From the NCBI RefSeq assembly GCF_029589495.1, contig NZ_JAAIVF010000001.1, positions 1,302,001 to 1,366,000 of the forward strand: 64,000 nt of DNA. The letters run 5' to 3'. Shown here in pieces: positions 50,906 to 60,010 of the stretch. The position numbers were made by a program, and so were the translations under genes. The stretch is from Speluncibacter jeojiensis. Lineage in GTDB: Bacteria > Actinomycetota > Actinomycetes > Mycobacteriales > Mycobacteriaceae. The notes under the pieces are model-generated. The model had not been told where the DNA came from. It saw only the letters and a list, made by a program, of their open reading frames with translations, and did no database searches. The first letter of the stretch is position 1. Every line of letters starts with the position of its first letter.

Positions 50906-51544
50906 ATGGCGAAGTTTCGCGACGTCCAACTGAACCGGCGACAGGCGTTGGGCGTGGCGGGCGCCACCGTCGTGTCCGCACTGATGGTCCCGGTCATGCG
51001 CGCATCGGCCGGCGAGCCCGTCACCGGCGAGCCGCCGACCCTGCCGAAGAGCGCCACCGTCAACAGTTTCGACTTCGCCGGCGTCGGTCCGCAGATCGTC
51101 GAGCCGTCCGGCACCATCACCGAGGCCACCGGCGACAACTTCCCGGTACTCGACGGCAACCGCGCGGCCGTGTACTTCCTGACGATGAAGCCGGGCGCGG
51201 TCCGGGAGCCACACTGGCACCCGGACGCCTGGGAGTTGGACATCCCGCTGTCCGGGAGGGGGCGCCTCGGGGTCGTGAACACCGATGACACCTGGAGCAC
51301 CCAGGAACTCCGGCCGAGCAGCGAGGTCGGATTCGTGCCCCAGGCCTACGCCCACTACATCGAGAACGTGGGGACGGACGACCTGCGTTGGATCGTGGTG
51401 TTCAACAACAACTCTCCCGGCGACATCGGGCTGTCGACGATGTTCGGCGGCATGCCCACGCACACGTTCACCGAGGCGCTCGGGCTACCGGAGGACGGAC
51501 TCGCCCAGGCGGAGAAGCCGAGCCGTACCACGTACATCGTCTGA
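50906..51544 (+). CDS. Tat-exported cupin protein
   Basis: This 212-residue protein has a twin-arginine signal (NRRQALGVAGATVVSAL, cleavage near ASA) and a cupin barrel: REPHWHPDAWELDIPLSG (histidine and glutamate metal ligands) and AYAHYIENVGTDDLRWIVVF. It resembles oxalate-decarboxylase-type cupins and may bind a metal in the envelope. The substrate is unknown. The upstream 75 bp end in GGAGG before the ATG. Confidence 0.82.
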   Translation: MAKFRDVQLNRRQALGVAGATVVSALMVPVMRASAGEPVTGEPPTLPKSATVNSFDFAGVGPQIVEPSGTITEATGDNFPVLDGNRAAVYFLTMKPGAVREPHWHPDAWELDIPLSGRGRLGVVNTDDTWSTQELRPSSEVGFVPQAYAHYIENVGTDDLRWIVVFNNNSPGDIGLSTMFGGMPTHTFTEALGLPEDGLAQAEKPSRTTYIV

Positions 51545-51556
51545 GGGGCGGCAGCC

Positions 51557-52552
51557 TCACGCCCGCGCCGAGAGGATCGACTTCGCCGTCGCGGCGACCG
51601 CCGGATCGTCGTCTCCGGACAGCTCCTCGAGTGCGCGATCGGCTGCAGCGCCGGGGATCTCGTACAGCGCCTGGGCCGTGCGCAGTCGCGGCTGCGTACC
51701 GCCCATCTCGTGCGCACACTCCCGGAGGGCCTCGACGATCTCGTCGGCCTGCACCGCCGTACCCGCCAGACCTCCCAGGGTCTCCGCGGCCTCGACGTCG
51801 CGCCGGCCCTCGGCCACCATCTCGGCCAGGATGCGCATCGCCTCGCCACGACCGCGCGATCCGAGCGTGAGGGCCGCGCGGTCGCGCACCTCGAGGTCGG
51901 GATCACCCAGTGCCCTGAGCAACAGCTCCGTGGAGCCGTCGTCGTCGAGGGCGGCGATGCCCGCCACCGCCCGGCGGCGCACGGCGACGTCGGAGGACCC
52001 CAGGCCCGCGGCCAGCACCGGCAGTCCGTCACCCTCCGCGCGGGCCAGCGCCCACCGCAACGCTCCCGCGACGTTCAAATCCTCTTCCGCGAGAAGCGAT
52101 TCGGCCAGGGCATCGGCCGGCAGGACAGCCTGCTCACCCTGCTTCAACACCGCCCGGAACCGGTGGTCGACGGAGCCCGATTCGACCGCCCGCAACAGCG
52201 TGACGACGCGCAGCGCGCCGTGCCAATCCGGCGAGTCGGCGGATCGCAGCCGCAGCAGCCGCGCGAGCAGTTCGTTGTCCGACTCGATGCGCCTGCGGGT
52301 GTCGTCGATCAGGTCGTCGATCAGCGCGGACGGCGAGAACCCGGGCTCGTCGAGCGCGCGCTTGACCTCGGTCAGTGACAGCCCGAACGTCCGCAGGCTC
52401 TCCACCTCGAAGAGCCTGCGGACGTCGGTCTCGGAGTACTCGCGGTACCCGCCCGAGGTCCGCTCGCTCGGGCAGACCAGTCCCAACGCGTCATAGTGAC
52501 GCAGCATCCGCACACTGACGCCGGATCGCTGCGCCACCTCTCCGATCAGCAC
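51557..52552 (-). CDS. MerR-type regulator with C-terminal HEAT repeats
   Basis: This 331-residue protein has an N-terminal MerR helix-turn-helix (LIGEVAQRSGVSVRMLRHYD; GYREYSETDVRRLFEVESL) and a coiled-coil-like link. The C-terminal half is built of HEAT-like helical repeats (SSDVAVRRRAVAGIAALDDD; DPDLEVRDRAALTLGSRGRG). The repeats could replace a small-molecule sensor and bind a protein. Its start overlaps the end of a second HEAT gene by 7 bp, and the two form one operon. Confidence 0.88.
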   Translation of the reverse strand: MLIGEVAQRSGVSVRMLRHYDALGLVCPSERTSGGYREYSETDVRRLFEVESLRTFGLSLTEVKRALDEPGFSPSALIDDLIDDTRRRIESDNELLARLLRLRSADSPDWHGALRVVTLLRAVESGSVDHRFRAVLKQGEQAVLPADALAESLLAEEDLNVAGALRWALARAEGDGLPVLAAGLGSSDVAVRRRAVAGIAALDDDGSTELLLRALGDPDLEVRDRAALTLGSRGRGEAMRILAEMVAEGRRDVEAAETLGGLAGTAVQADEIVEALRECAHEMGGTQPRLRTAQALYEIPGAAADRALEELSGDDDPAVAATAKSILSARA

Positions 52553-53214
52553 GCCTGCTCCTCGGGGTCGCCTCCGGTGGCCGCGACGCGCTTGGCCAGC
52601 TCCAGCGAGAGGACGAAGGCACCTTCGGGGTCGTCGTGAAGGCGCACGGTCGCCTCGGCGTGGGCCCGCACATCCGGATCCGGCGAGCGGCCCGCCGCTT
52701 CCAGCACCGGCAGGACCGGCTCACCGAGCGCGACGAACGCGCGGCTCAGGCTCAGCTGCACGTCGCGGTCGCCCCGGCCCAGTTCCGTCGCCAGATCGGC
52801 AGCGAGCCCGGCCTCACCTCCGTCCGGAACGAGTACGACGGCCGCGCGCCAGGCACTACGGGCGACGTCGTCGTCGCGGTCGCGGATCAGCGCCCCGACG
52901 TGGCGCCACGCGGAGCGGTCACCGATCTTGGACAGCGTGTGCAGCGCCTGGGCACGAGCTTGCGCGTTGTCCGCGCGGAGCTGCGCGATCAGCAGCGGCA
53001 CGGTGTCCGAGGCCGGGGACCGGACCAGCGCCCAGGTGAGCATCTCGCGGACGAAGAAGTCCGGCTCGTCCGCGCAGCGCTCGACGAGGACGGCGATCAG
53101 ACGCCGGTCCGGGTCGGTCCCGGCCGACAGCGCGGCGCGCAGGCGGGTGGACGGATCGCCGCCGCGCAGGGCGCGGGCGAGCCGGGCGGCGGTGTCGTGG
53201 TGGGTCGTGGTCAT
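52546..53214 (-). CDS. HEAT-repeat protein
   Basis: This 222-residue protein consists of helical HEAT-like repeats, for example DEPDFFVREMLTWALVRSPA and DDDVARSAWRAAVVLVPDG. GGAGG lies seven bases before the ATG. It precedes the MerR-HEAT gene in one operon and may interact with it. A DNA-glycosylase role, as in AlkD-like HEAT proteins, is possible but not shown. Confidence 0.8.
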   Translation of the reverse strand: MTTTHHDTAARLARALRGGDPSTRLRAALSAGTDPDRRLIAVLVERCADEPDFFVREMLTWALVRSPASDTVPLLIAQLRADNAQARAQALHTLSKIGDRSAWRHVGALIRDRDDDVARSAWRAAVVLVPDGGEAGLAADLATELGRGDRDVQLSLSRAFVALGEPVLPVLEAAGRSPDPDVRAHAEATVRLHDDPEGAFVLSLELAKRVAATGGDPEEQAC

Positions 53215-53237
53215 GACCGTCACCTCCTTCGGCACCC

Positions 53238-53268
53238 AGGTAAGGCCCTGTCACTGTGTCAGGGTCAA
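53238..53268 (-). promoter_or_regulatory. MerR-type promoter with 19-bp spacer
   Basis: On the minus strand, -35 TTGACC (53268-53263) and -10-like TTACCT (53243-53238) are separated by 19 bp. The spacer region holds the dyad CCCTGnCACnGTGnCAGGG (53246-53264). Long spacing and a dyad in the spacer are the hallmark of MerR-controlled promoters. It precedes the HEAT-merR operon. Confidence 0.7.
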
Positions 53269-53278
53269 GGGCCCGGCG

Positions 53279-53581
53279 CTACCGATGTCGGCTCTCGGCG
53301 ATCCGCGCGTGGGCGAGCGCGACCATGGTGCGCTCGGTCATCTCGGGCCACGGCGGTCGCCGCAGCACCGCCAGCGTGCCGATCAGTGCGGCGACGAACC
53401 CGGTGCACACGCCGACGAGCGCGATCCGGTCGGAGTCGGCCGCCGGTGTCCACGTGGTGCTGTCGGAGCGGACCGTGTAGATGCCGACCGGGTGTTCGGA
53501 ACGGCCCGGCCAGGTCCGACGGGCAACGGTGATGACCACCGCTCCATTCCCCGCGTCATACGGTTCCCCGAAGATCAACAC
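53279..53581 (-). CDS. Small membrane protein, hypothetical
   Basis: This 100-residue protein starts at a GTG with GGAGG seven bases upstream. It has a polar N-terminal part (YTVRSDSTTWTPAADSD) and one hydrophobic segment (IALVGVCTGFVAALIGTLAVL) near residues 60-80. A longer frame from 54004 overlaps the SDR gene and was rejected. No function is recognised. Confidence 0.45.
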   Translation of the reverse strand: MLIFGEPYDAGNGAVVITVARRTWPGRSEHPVGIYTVRSDSTTWTPAADSDRIALVGVCTGFVAALIGTLAVLRRPPWPEMTERTMVALAHARIAESRHR

Positions 53582-53726
53582 GACCGGCCTCCTCGTCGGC
53601 AGCGGTTGCAGCGTCGCCGATGAGTTTGTCGTACTCGGCCGGGCGGCCCTGCGGTTTCGCGCAACTCCCCTCTGGTGACCGGGGCCACAGCGCGCCGGGT
53701 CTCGGCCCTGCTTTACGCTGCGGCAT

Positions 53727-54503
53727 ATGGAGATCAGGGGAGCAAGTGCAATCGTCACCGGCGGCGCGTCCGGAATCGGCGCCGCCACCGCCCGCCGCCT
53801 CGCCAAGCGCGGCGCCAAGGTGGTCATCGCGGACCTCAACGCGGACGCCGGGCAGCAGCTGGCGCAGGAGATCGACGGCGTGTTCGTGTCCGTCGACGTC
53901 ACCGACACCGCGCAGATCGAGGCCGCGGTCAACACGGCCGTGGACCTGGCGCCGCTCAAGGCGCTGGTGAACTCGGCCGGCATCGGTTCGGCGCAGCGCA
54001 CCATCGGCCGCGACGGCGAGTTTGCGTCCGCGCACAGCCTGGATGTCTACAAGAAGGTCATCGCGATCAACCTGATCGGCACGTTCGACGCCGTCCGGCT
54101 GGCGGCGACCGCGATGAGCCGCAATGATCCGGGCGAGGACCAGGACCGCGGCGCCATCGTGAACCTCGCGTCGGTCGCCGCGTTCGACGGCCAGATCGGT
54201 CAGGCCGCCTACTCGTCGTCCAAGGGCGGCATCGTCGGCATGACCCTGCCCGTGGCCCGCGACCTGTCCTCGGCCGGGATCCGCCTGAACACGATCGCGC
54301 CGGGACTCATCGACACCCCTATCTACGGCAGCGGCCCGCAGTCGGACGCGTTCAAGGCCAACCTGGGGCAGAACGTGCTGTTCCCGAAGCGGCTCGGCGA
54401 CCCGGACGAGCTGGCCTCGATGGTCGAGGAACTGCTCACCAACTCGTACATGAACGCCGAGGTGATCCGCGTGGACGGCGGCATCCGGATGCCTCCCAAG
54501 TGA
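53727..54503 (+). CDS. SDR dehydrogenase, HSD10 type
   Basis: This 258-residue short-chain dehydrogenase has [10 protein letters not shown] (NAD), NSAGIG, the catalytic S149, Y162 and K166 (YSSSK), and the C-terminal [10 protein letters not shown]. It resembles 17-beta-HSD10, which oxidises 3-hydroxyacyl-CoA and some steroids. It could act in the lipid or sterol degradation suggested by other genes in the window. Confidence 0.9.
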   Translation: MEIRGASAIVTGGASGIGAATARRLAKRGAKVVIADLNADAGQQLAQEIDGVFVSVDVTDTAQIEAAVNTAVDLAPLKALVNSAGIGSAQRTIGRDGEFASAHSLDVYKKVIAINLIGTFDAVRLAATAMSRNDPGEDQDRGAIVNLASVAAFDGQIGQAAYSSSKGGIVGMTLPVARDLSSAGIRLNTIAPGLIDTPIYGSGPQSDAFKANLGQNVLFPKRLGDPDELASMVEELLTNSYMNAEVIRVDGGIRMPPK

Positions 54504-54532
54504 CCGCACCGCGATAGCGGAGTGCGCCGGGA

Positions 54533-54564
54533 ACGGCCGGTGGATGCGCGCATCCACCGGCCGT
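54533..54564. terminator. Bidirectional terminator palindrome
   Basis: A 32-bp perfect palindrome (16-bp arms, no loop) lies between the SDR gene and the convergent small membrane gene. It begins 30 bp after the SDR stop. Confidence 0.7.
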
Positions 54565-54571
54565 GTCGCGT

Positions 54572-54739
54572 TCACGAGCGGTTGAAGAACCTCAGATAGA
54601 ACGCCCCGAAGATCAGGACGATGCCGACATTCGCCATCAGCCGCGCCCAGAAATGGTCGCGGAAGAACAGGATGTCCACCGCGACCACGATGATCACCAT
54701 CGCGAGCACGTACAGCGCGATCGTCGCCTGTCGTCCCAT
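54572..54739 (-). CDS. 55-residue two-span membrane protein
   Basis: This short gene encodes MGRQATIALYVLAMVIIVVA and a second hydrophobic segment (LMANVGIVLIFGAFYLRFF) joined by a charged loop (FFRDHFWAR). Two membrane spans are predicted. Related small proteins occur in mycobacteria-like actinobacteria, from memory. Positioned just beyond the palindromic terminator. Confidence 0.7.
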   Translation of the reverse strand: MGRQATIALYVLAMVIIVVAVDILFFRDHFWARLMANVGIVLIFGAFYLRFFNRS

Positions 54740-54811
54740 GTCCCATTTTTACTCTCCGGAGCCCCCGTGCGGAACCGTCGCCGACGCCGCCTCCCCGGCG
54801 CGGCGGCGGAT

Positions 54812-55456
54812 TCAGTCCTCCTGTCCGACACCGCGGCCCGGTGCGCTCATGTCCCCGGTCCGCGGCGTGCCCTCCGCACGCCCGTAGCGCAGGAACACGG
54901 TGCCGGCCGGACTTGCCGCCGGCGGTTCGAGCAGGGTGACGTTCGTGGGCGCCGCGCCGTCGTCGAACACCTTCTTCCCGACCCCGAGCACGATGGGGTG
55001 CACCCACAGGTCGAGGCGGTCGAAGAGCTTCTCGCGCAACAGGGTCTGCACCAGATTCAGGCTTCCGACGACGGTGACGTGCTCGTGCCGGTCCCGGATC
55101 CCGCGTACCGCGGCGGCCAGGTCCAGGCCGAGTTGCGTGGACCCGGCCCAGGGGAGGTCGGGCGTGCCGCGGGAGGCCACGTACTTCGGGATGCCGTTGA
55201 AGAGCGTGGCGAAACCGCCGTCCTGTCCGTCCTCCTGGTGCGGCCAGTAGGCGGCGAAGATGTCGTATGTCCGCCGACCCAGCAGTAGCGCGTCGGTGCC
55301 CACGTAGGCGGCGGCGACCTGGGCGCCGGCGACCTCGTCCAGCAGCGGCGCCTGCCAGCCGCCGAACGCGAAGCCCTCCGCGTCCTCGTCCGGGCCACCC
55401 GGCGCCTGTCCGACGAGATCGAGGGTGGTGAACAGTTCGATGTGGATGAGGCCCAT
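54812..55456 (-). CDS. Dihydrofolate reductase-family (RibD_C) protein
   Basis: This 214-residue protein resembles the RibD C-terminal reductase group: GLIHIELFTTLDLVGQAPGG, LLLGRRTYDIFAAYWP, VVGSLNLVQTLL and LWVHPIVLGVGKKVF. Such proteins reduce pterin or riboflavin precursors, or unknown substrates. The ATG at 55456 is taken rather than an upstream start in a proline-rich stretch. Confidence 0.85.
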   Translation of the reverse strand: MGLIHIELFTTLDLVGQAPGGPDEDAEGFAFGGWQAPLLDEVAGAQVAAAYVGTDALLLGRRTYDIFAAYWPHQEDGQDGGFATLFNGIPKYVASRGTPDLPWAGSTQLGLDLAAAVRGIRDRHEHVTVVGSLNLVQTLLREKLFDRLDLWVHPIVLGVGKKVFDDGAAPTNVTLLEPPAASPAGTVFLRYGRAEGTPRTGDMSAPGRGVGQED

Positions 55457-55538
55457 GGCGTGCTCCCGCTGAGTTGGTCGTCCCGGTCGGAAAGGTAGAC
55501 CGGCGCCGGGCGGCGGACTCATCGCTGCGGAGACGACG

Positions 55539-56468
55539 TCAGTCGGTCACCCACGACGGGCGCCACGTCGGCCCCGCCAGCGGCGCCAGGCTTGCGAAGT
55601 GGTCGATGACCGCCCGCAGTCCCGGATGGGGGTTCGCCCGCCGGAGGATGAGCGAAAGCGGATACACGAGAGTCGGATTCACGATCGGGATGCGGCGCAG
55701 GTCGTAGTTCGTCGGCCAGAGGTACCGGTCGCGCGCGGCGACGAGAGTGGCGACGTCGGCGGAGTCCGCGAGGGTGTCGAGCAGGACCTCGTTGCCGAAG
55801 TTCGGCCCGGCGGCGTCGACGCGGAGGTCGAACTCGGCGGACAGTTGGTCGTAGAACTCCGCCCACTCGCTGCCCGGGGCGATACCCGGCACCCAGATCC
55901 GATGCCCGCGCAGCTGCGGTGGAGTCAGTGTGCGCGCGGAAGCGAGCGGGTGGCGCGGTCCGACGAGGAGTTCGAGCGGGGAGTCGAATGCGTGGATCAT
56001 CCGCAGCTCGCGCGGCAGCGCCGCCGGGTCGGTGACCGTGCGGAACGAGGCGTCGATCTCGCCGGCGCCGACGGCGGCGACGGCCATCCGCGGGTCGTCG
56101 ACCTTGAGGGTCACCACCTCGAGTTCGGTCCCCGGATGCGACCGCCAGTAGTCGTGCAGGATGACGGCCTGGGCCGTGCGCAGGCCGAGGACGTCGATCC
56201 GCAGGGCCCGCGATCCGGGCCGGACCGCGGCGACCGCGCGCTCGACGCCGGTCACGATGCTGCGCGCGTGCGGGAGGAGCGCCTGGCCGTCGAGGGTCAG
56301 CTCGACCCCGCGGGCGGTCCGGGTGAACAAGCGCACCTCGAGTTCGCGCTCGAGGGCGGCGATCCGCTTCGACACGGCCTGCTGCGTCACTCCCAGCTCG
56401 TCGGCCGCCTGTTGCAATTGGCCGAGCTCGGCGGCGCGGACGAACGATCGCACTGCCTCGGTGTCCAT
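55539..56468 (-). CDS. LysR-family regulator
   Basis: This 309-residue regulator has a LysR helix-turn-helix (FVRAAELGQLQQAADELGVT, then QQAVSKRIAALERELEVRLF) and a periplasmic-binding-like effector domain. It is divergent from an MFS gene and may control it. Confidence 0.9.
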   Translation of the reverse strand: MDTEAVRSFVRAAELGQLQQAADELGVTQQAVSKRIAALERELEVRLFTRTARGVELTLDGQALLPHARSIVTGVERAVAAVRPGSRALRIDVLGLRTAQAVILHDYWRSHPGTELEVVTLKVDDPRMAVAAVGAGEIDASFRTVTDPAALPRELRMIHAFDSPLELLVGPRHPLASARTLTPPQLRGHRIWVPGIAPGSEWAEFYDQLSAEFDLRVDAAGPNFGNEVLLDTLADSADVATLVAARDRYLWPTNYDLRRIPIVNPTLVYPLSLILRRANPHPGLRAVIDHFASLAPLAGPTWRPSWVTD

Positions 56469-56589
56469 CGAGCCAGCCTATCGACTCAACCGATGGTTGT
56501 GGCTTGTGGGCAATCTGGTTGTTTGATCTGGCGTCGATCGGCTGGTGTGATCAGTGAGGTCCAAACGTCGGTTGTCGAGAGGGGGGCGC

Positions 56590-57828
56590 GTGCGCACGCG
56601 GTTGGGTCTCGACTTCGGCCGGCTCTGGTCGGCCTACGCCGTGAGCACCTACGGCACCTGGATCGCCTTCGGCGCGTTCCCGCTGATCGCCGTGCAGGTG
56701 CTGCACGCCCCGGCCGTCGCCGTCTCGCTGCTCGACGCGGCCGGGCTGGCCGTCGCGGCGATCGTCGCGGTCCCGCTCGGGCCGTGGGTGGAACACCGCG
56801 CCAAACGCCCGGTCATGATCGCGACCGACCTCGCCCGCTTCCTGGCGATGGCGAGCATCCCGCTCGCCTACTCCCTCGGATTGCTGAGTTACGTTCAGCT
56901 GCTGACTGTCTCGATCATCTCCGGCACGGCGGGTATCGTCTTCGCCGCCGCCTCCGGGTCCTACCTCAAGCACCTCGTCCGCAGCGATCGCCTGCTGGTC
57001 GCCAACGGACGATTCGAGGCCACGAGTTGGGTGGCGACCTCGGTGGGGCCACCGCTCGGCGGCGCGCTCATCGGGCTGCTCGGCCCGGTGGTCACCGTCG
57101 TCGCCGATTCCGTGAGTTTCCTGTTGTCCGCGTTGGGGATCCGCCGCATCCGGGGAAGTGACGTCGCGGCGCCGCGCGACACCGGAGGGCTGCGCGCCCG
57201 CGACCTCCTGCTCGGCTGGCGGTTCATCCTCCGCGACCGCGCGCTGCGGGGGCTGTTCCTCAACTCGATACTGGTCGGCGGCCTGATCATGGCGACCGCT
57301 CCCCTGCTCGCGGTCCTGCTGCTGGGCGAATACGACTTCGCCGCATGGCAATACGGACTCGCGTTCGGGATACCGGCGCTCGGCGGTGTCGTCGGCGCCC
57401 GCCTGTCCGCGCGCCTCGTCTCCCGCTACGGCCGGCACCGGATCATGGTCGTCTTCGGCTGGCTGCGCTCGATTTTCCCGCTCGGCCTCGCCCTCACCCA
57501 GCCCGGCATCCCGGGACTGCTCACCGTGATCGTCGTCGAGGGCCTGCTGATCGCGTGCATGGGAATCTTCAACCCCATCAATGCAACCGAGCGACTGCAG
57601 CGCACACCCGCCGACCGCGCGTCGCGGGTGCTGACCGCATGGAGCGTCAGCAGCAAACTGTGCCAGGCCGTGCTGATGGTGGCCTTCGGCGTGCTCGCGA
57701 CGGCGACCACTCCCCTCACCGCGATCACGGTCTCGGGGGTTCTCCTGCTCGGCACGCCGTTGCTGCTGCCCAAGCGCGCGCACCTGGCCGAGTCCGGCAC
57801 ACCGGCCGACGACATCCGGGTCGCCTGA
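56590..57828 (+). CDS. MFS transporter (MFS_3 type)
   Basis: This 412-residue, 12-segment carrier has WSAYAVSTYGTWIAFGAFPL, PLGPWVEHRAKRPVMIATDL and ASGSYLKHLVRSDRLLVANG, as in the MFS_3 group of macrolide-type and siderophore exporters. A run of G bases (GAGAGGGGGG) precedes the GTG at 56590, so the frame from 56554 is not used. It lies between a LysR and a TetR regulator. Confidence 0.85.
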   Translation: MRTRLGLDFGRLWSAYAVSTYGTWIAFGAFPLIAVQVLHAPAVAVSLLDAAGLAVAAIVAVPLGPWVEHRAKRPVMIATDLARFLAMASIPLAYSLGLLSYVQLLTVSIISGTAGIVFAAASGSYLKHLVRSDRLLVANGRFEATSWVATSVGPPLGGALIGLLGPVVTVVADSVSFLLSALGIRRIRGSDVAAPRDTGGLRARDLLLGWRFILRDRALRGLFLNSILVGGLIMATAPLLAVLLLGEYDFAAWQYGLAFGIPALGGVVGARLSARLVSRYGRHRIMVVFGWLRSIFPLGLALTQPGIPGLLTVIVVEGLLIACMGIFNPINATERLQRTPADRASRVLTAWSVSSKLCQAVLMVAFGVLATATTPLTAITVSGVLLLGTPLLLPKRAHLAESGTPADDIRVA

Positions 57829-57843
57829 TCAGAACCGTGACCG

Positions 57844-58410
57844 TCAGGTCAGGGACTGTTCGATGAGGCGATATGCGGCCCGGTCGGTGCGGTCCTTGTC
57901 GCCGGTGACGTAACGGTCGACGAGCAACCCTCGAAGGCCCGATATCAGGATCGTCGCCACGGCTTCCGGGTCGTCGACAGGCGGGTCGAGGCGCTCGAGG
58001 GCGGCGGCGAGGCCCCCGGTGAAGGACTCGACGGCGCGGTTCGCGTAGTCGAGAAACGGGCCCTGCCGGACCGACGCCGTGCCGAGCACCTGCACGACCA
58101 CCCTCGTGCTCGTGGACGTCTCGCCCGCCGCGTTCTCCTCCCACAGCCGATGGAGAACCGCGCGCACCGCGCCGGTGTCGTGGGCGTCGACGAAGGCGAC
58201 CGAGAGGTTGGGCCGCTGCGTCTCCAGCGCCGCGATCAGCATCTGCTCCTTGGTGCCGAAGTAGTGGATGAGCATCCGGGAACTGGTGCCCAGCGCGGCG
58301 GCCAGTGGGCGCAGCGACAGGTCTGTCAATCCGTGTGTGGCGATGTAGTCGATGACTCCGGCAAGCAATTCCGCACGCTTGGCGTGGTCGAGAGGTCGGG
58401 CCATGGTCAT
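57844..58410 (-). CDS. TetR-family regulator
   Basis: This 188-residue protein has a TetR helix-turn-helix ([20 protein letters not shown], then [16 protein letters not shown]). It is divergent from the ketoacyl synthase gene by 35 bp and may regulate it. A -10-like TACAGT lies so close that the transcript may be leaderless, perhaps starting at the ATG two codons downstream. Confidence 0.85.
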   Translation of the reverse strand: MTMARPLDHAKRAELLAGVIDYIATHGLTDLSLRPLAAALGTSSRMLIHYFGTKEQMLIAALETQRPNLSVAFVDAHDTGAVRAVLHRLWEENAAGETSTSTRVVVQVLGTASVRQGPFLDYANRAVESFTGGLAAALERLDPPVDDPEAVATILISGLRGLLVDRYVTGDKDRTDRAAYRLIEQSLT

Positions 58411-58445
58411 TGACTGTAGCGGTTGGTTCAGTTATTCATATCGGC

Positions 58446-59705
58446 ATGACTGTAACAAGCGCTTCACATTCGGTCGAGCCACTGCCGGGACGCGGCGTCG
58501 TGGTCACCGCGATGGCCGCCTCCACGTGTCTGGGTGCCGACCTCGACACCACCTGGAGCGCCTTGCTGAACGGCCACAGCGGCATCCGCCGGTTGGACGA
58601 CGACCGCCTCGGCGACGGTGACCTGCCGGTGCGGATCGGCGGCACCCTGATCGAGGATCCCGCCGAGAGCTTGACGCGGATCGAGCAGCGCCGGCACTCG
58701 TTCGTCCAGCAACTGGCGCTGGTCCTGGGCCGCCGGGCGTGGCGCGACGCGGGCACCCCGGAGGTCGACCCCGAGCGGCTGGCGGTGGTCGTCGGCACCG
58801 GCCTGGGCGGCGGGGAGGCGCTGATCGCCGCGGTCGACGCCATGCGGTCGGGCGGCTACCGGAAGGTCCCGCCGATGTCGGTGCCGATGGTGATGCCCAA
58901 CGGCCCGGCCGCCCGGGTGGGCCTGGAGATCGGCGCGCAGGCCGGGATCTACGCGCCGGTGTCGGCCTGTTCGTCCGGGTCCGAGGCGATCGCCCACGCC
59001 TGGCGGCTGATCACCACCGGCGAGGCCGACGTCATCGTGGCCGGTGGCGTCGAGGGGCGGCTCGATGCGGTACCCATCGCGAGCTTCGCGATGATGCGGG
59101 CGCTGAGCACGCGTAATGACGCACCTGAACTGGCGTCGCGGCCCTTCGACCGCGACCGCGACGGCTTCGTGTTCGGCGAGGCCGGCGCGCTGCTGGTGCT
59201 GGAGAGCGAGGCGCATGCGCGGGCACGGGGAGCGGTCGTGCACGGCCGGGTGCTCGGCGCCGGGATCAGTTCCGACGGCTACGACATCGTCGCCACCGAG
59301 CCCGACGGCCTGGGTGCGGGCCGGGCGATGCGCAAGGCGCTCGCCACCGCGGGACTCGCCGGATCCGACGTCGGCCATGTCAACGCACACGCCACCTCCA
59401 CGAAGGTCGGCGACGCGTCGGAGGCCCGGGCCATCCGCGCCACCACACCGGACGCCTCGGTGTACGCGCCGAAATCCGCGCTGGGGCACTCCATCGGCGC
59501 CGCGGGCGCGCTCGAGGCGCTGCTGACCGTGCTGACCCTCCGAGAGCAGATCGTGGCCCCGACGCTGAACCTCGAGAACCAGGACGGCGAGATCGAACTC
59601 GACGTGGTGGCCGGGGTGCCGCGCCGGCAACGCATCGACTACGCGCTGAGCAACTCGTTCGGGTTCGGCGGCCACAACGTCACCTTGGCCTTCGCGCCGA
59701 GCTGA
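58446..59705 (+). CDS. Beta-ketoacyl synthase, KasA/KasB type
   Basis: This 419-residue enzyme elongates acyl chains on ACP. The catalytic triad is seen as C175 ([10 protein letters not shown]), H315 ([11 protein letters not shown]) and H348 ([10 protein letters not shown]), with the lysine K343 nearby, matching mycobacterial KasA/KasB. It is likely to act in the long-chain (mycolic precursor) FAS-II pathway. No other FAS-II gene is adjacent, and a TetR gene faces it. Confidence 0.92.
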   Translation: MTVTSASHSVEPLPGRGVVVTAMAASTCLGADLDTTWSALLNGHSGIRRLDDDRLGDGDLPVRIGGTLIEDPAESLTRIEQRRHSFVQQLALVLGRRAWRDAGTPEVDPERLAVVVGTGLGGGEALIAAVDAMRSGGYRKVPPMSVPMVMPNGPAARVGLEIGAQAGIYAPVSACSSGSEAIAHAWRLITTGEADVIVAGGVEGRLDAVPIASFAMMRALSTRNDAPELASRPFDRDRDGFVFGEAGALLVLESEAHARARGAVVHGRVLGAGISSDGYDIVATEPDGLGAGRAMRKALATAGLAGSDVGHVNAHATSTKVGDASEARAIRATTPDASVYAPKSALGHSIGAAGALEALLTVLTLREQIVAPTLNLENQDGEIELDVVAGVPRRQRIDYALSNSFGFGGHNVTLAFAPS

Positions 59706-59734
59706 GCAGGTCAGGAGGTCACAGCCCAATAATC

Positions 59735-59753
59735 GCATCCCGGATTGGGATGC
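59735..59753. promoter_or_regulatory. Operator of the toxin-antitoxin operon
   Basis: GCATCCC-GGATT-GGGATGC is a perfect 7-bp inverted repeat 21 bp before the antitoxin start. A -10-like TATCCT at 59762-59767 lies just beyond it, seven bases from the ATG, so the transcript may be leaderless. Fits autoregulation by the antitoxin. Confidence 0.7.
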
Positions 59754-59773
59754 ACGGCGGGTATCCTGACACC

Positions 59774-60007
59774 ATGACGACTCAGATCGCAGTGCGCTTG
59801 CCAGACGAGATGGTGGCCTTCCTCGATCGCAGCGTGGCCGACGGTAAGGCCACGAGCCGCGCAGCACTCGTCGCCGCCGCAGTGGAGCGGGAGATGCGTC
59901 TGCAGGCGGCCCAACAGGACGCCGTGATCCTGCGGGCACGGGGATCCGAGGACGACCTCGATGCGCTTGTGTCCTGGTCGGTGGACCACGCTGCGGTCGA
60001 GGACTAG
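59774..60007 (+). CDS. Antitoxin, ribbon-helix-helix type
   Basis: This 77-residue protein has an N-terminal ribbon-helix-helix (TTQIAVRLPDEMVAFLDRSV, ATSRAALVAAAVEREM). It is the antitoxin of a MazEF-like pair and probably represses its own operon from the 59735-59753 site. The acidic C-terminus would bind the toxin. Confidence 0.88.
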   Translation: MTTQIAVRLPDEMVAFLDRSVADGKATSRAALVAAAVEREMRLQAAQQDAVILRARGSEDDLDALVSWSVDHAAVED

Positions 60008-60010
60008 GCG

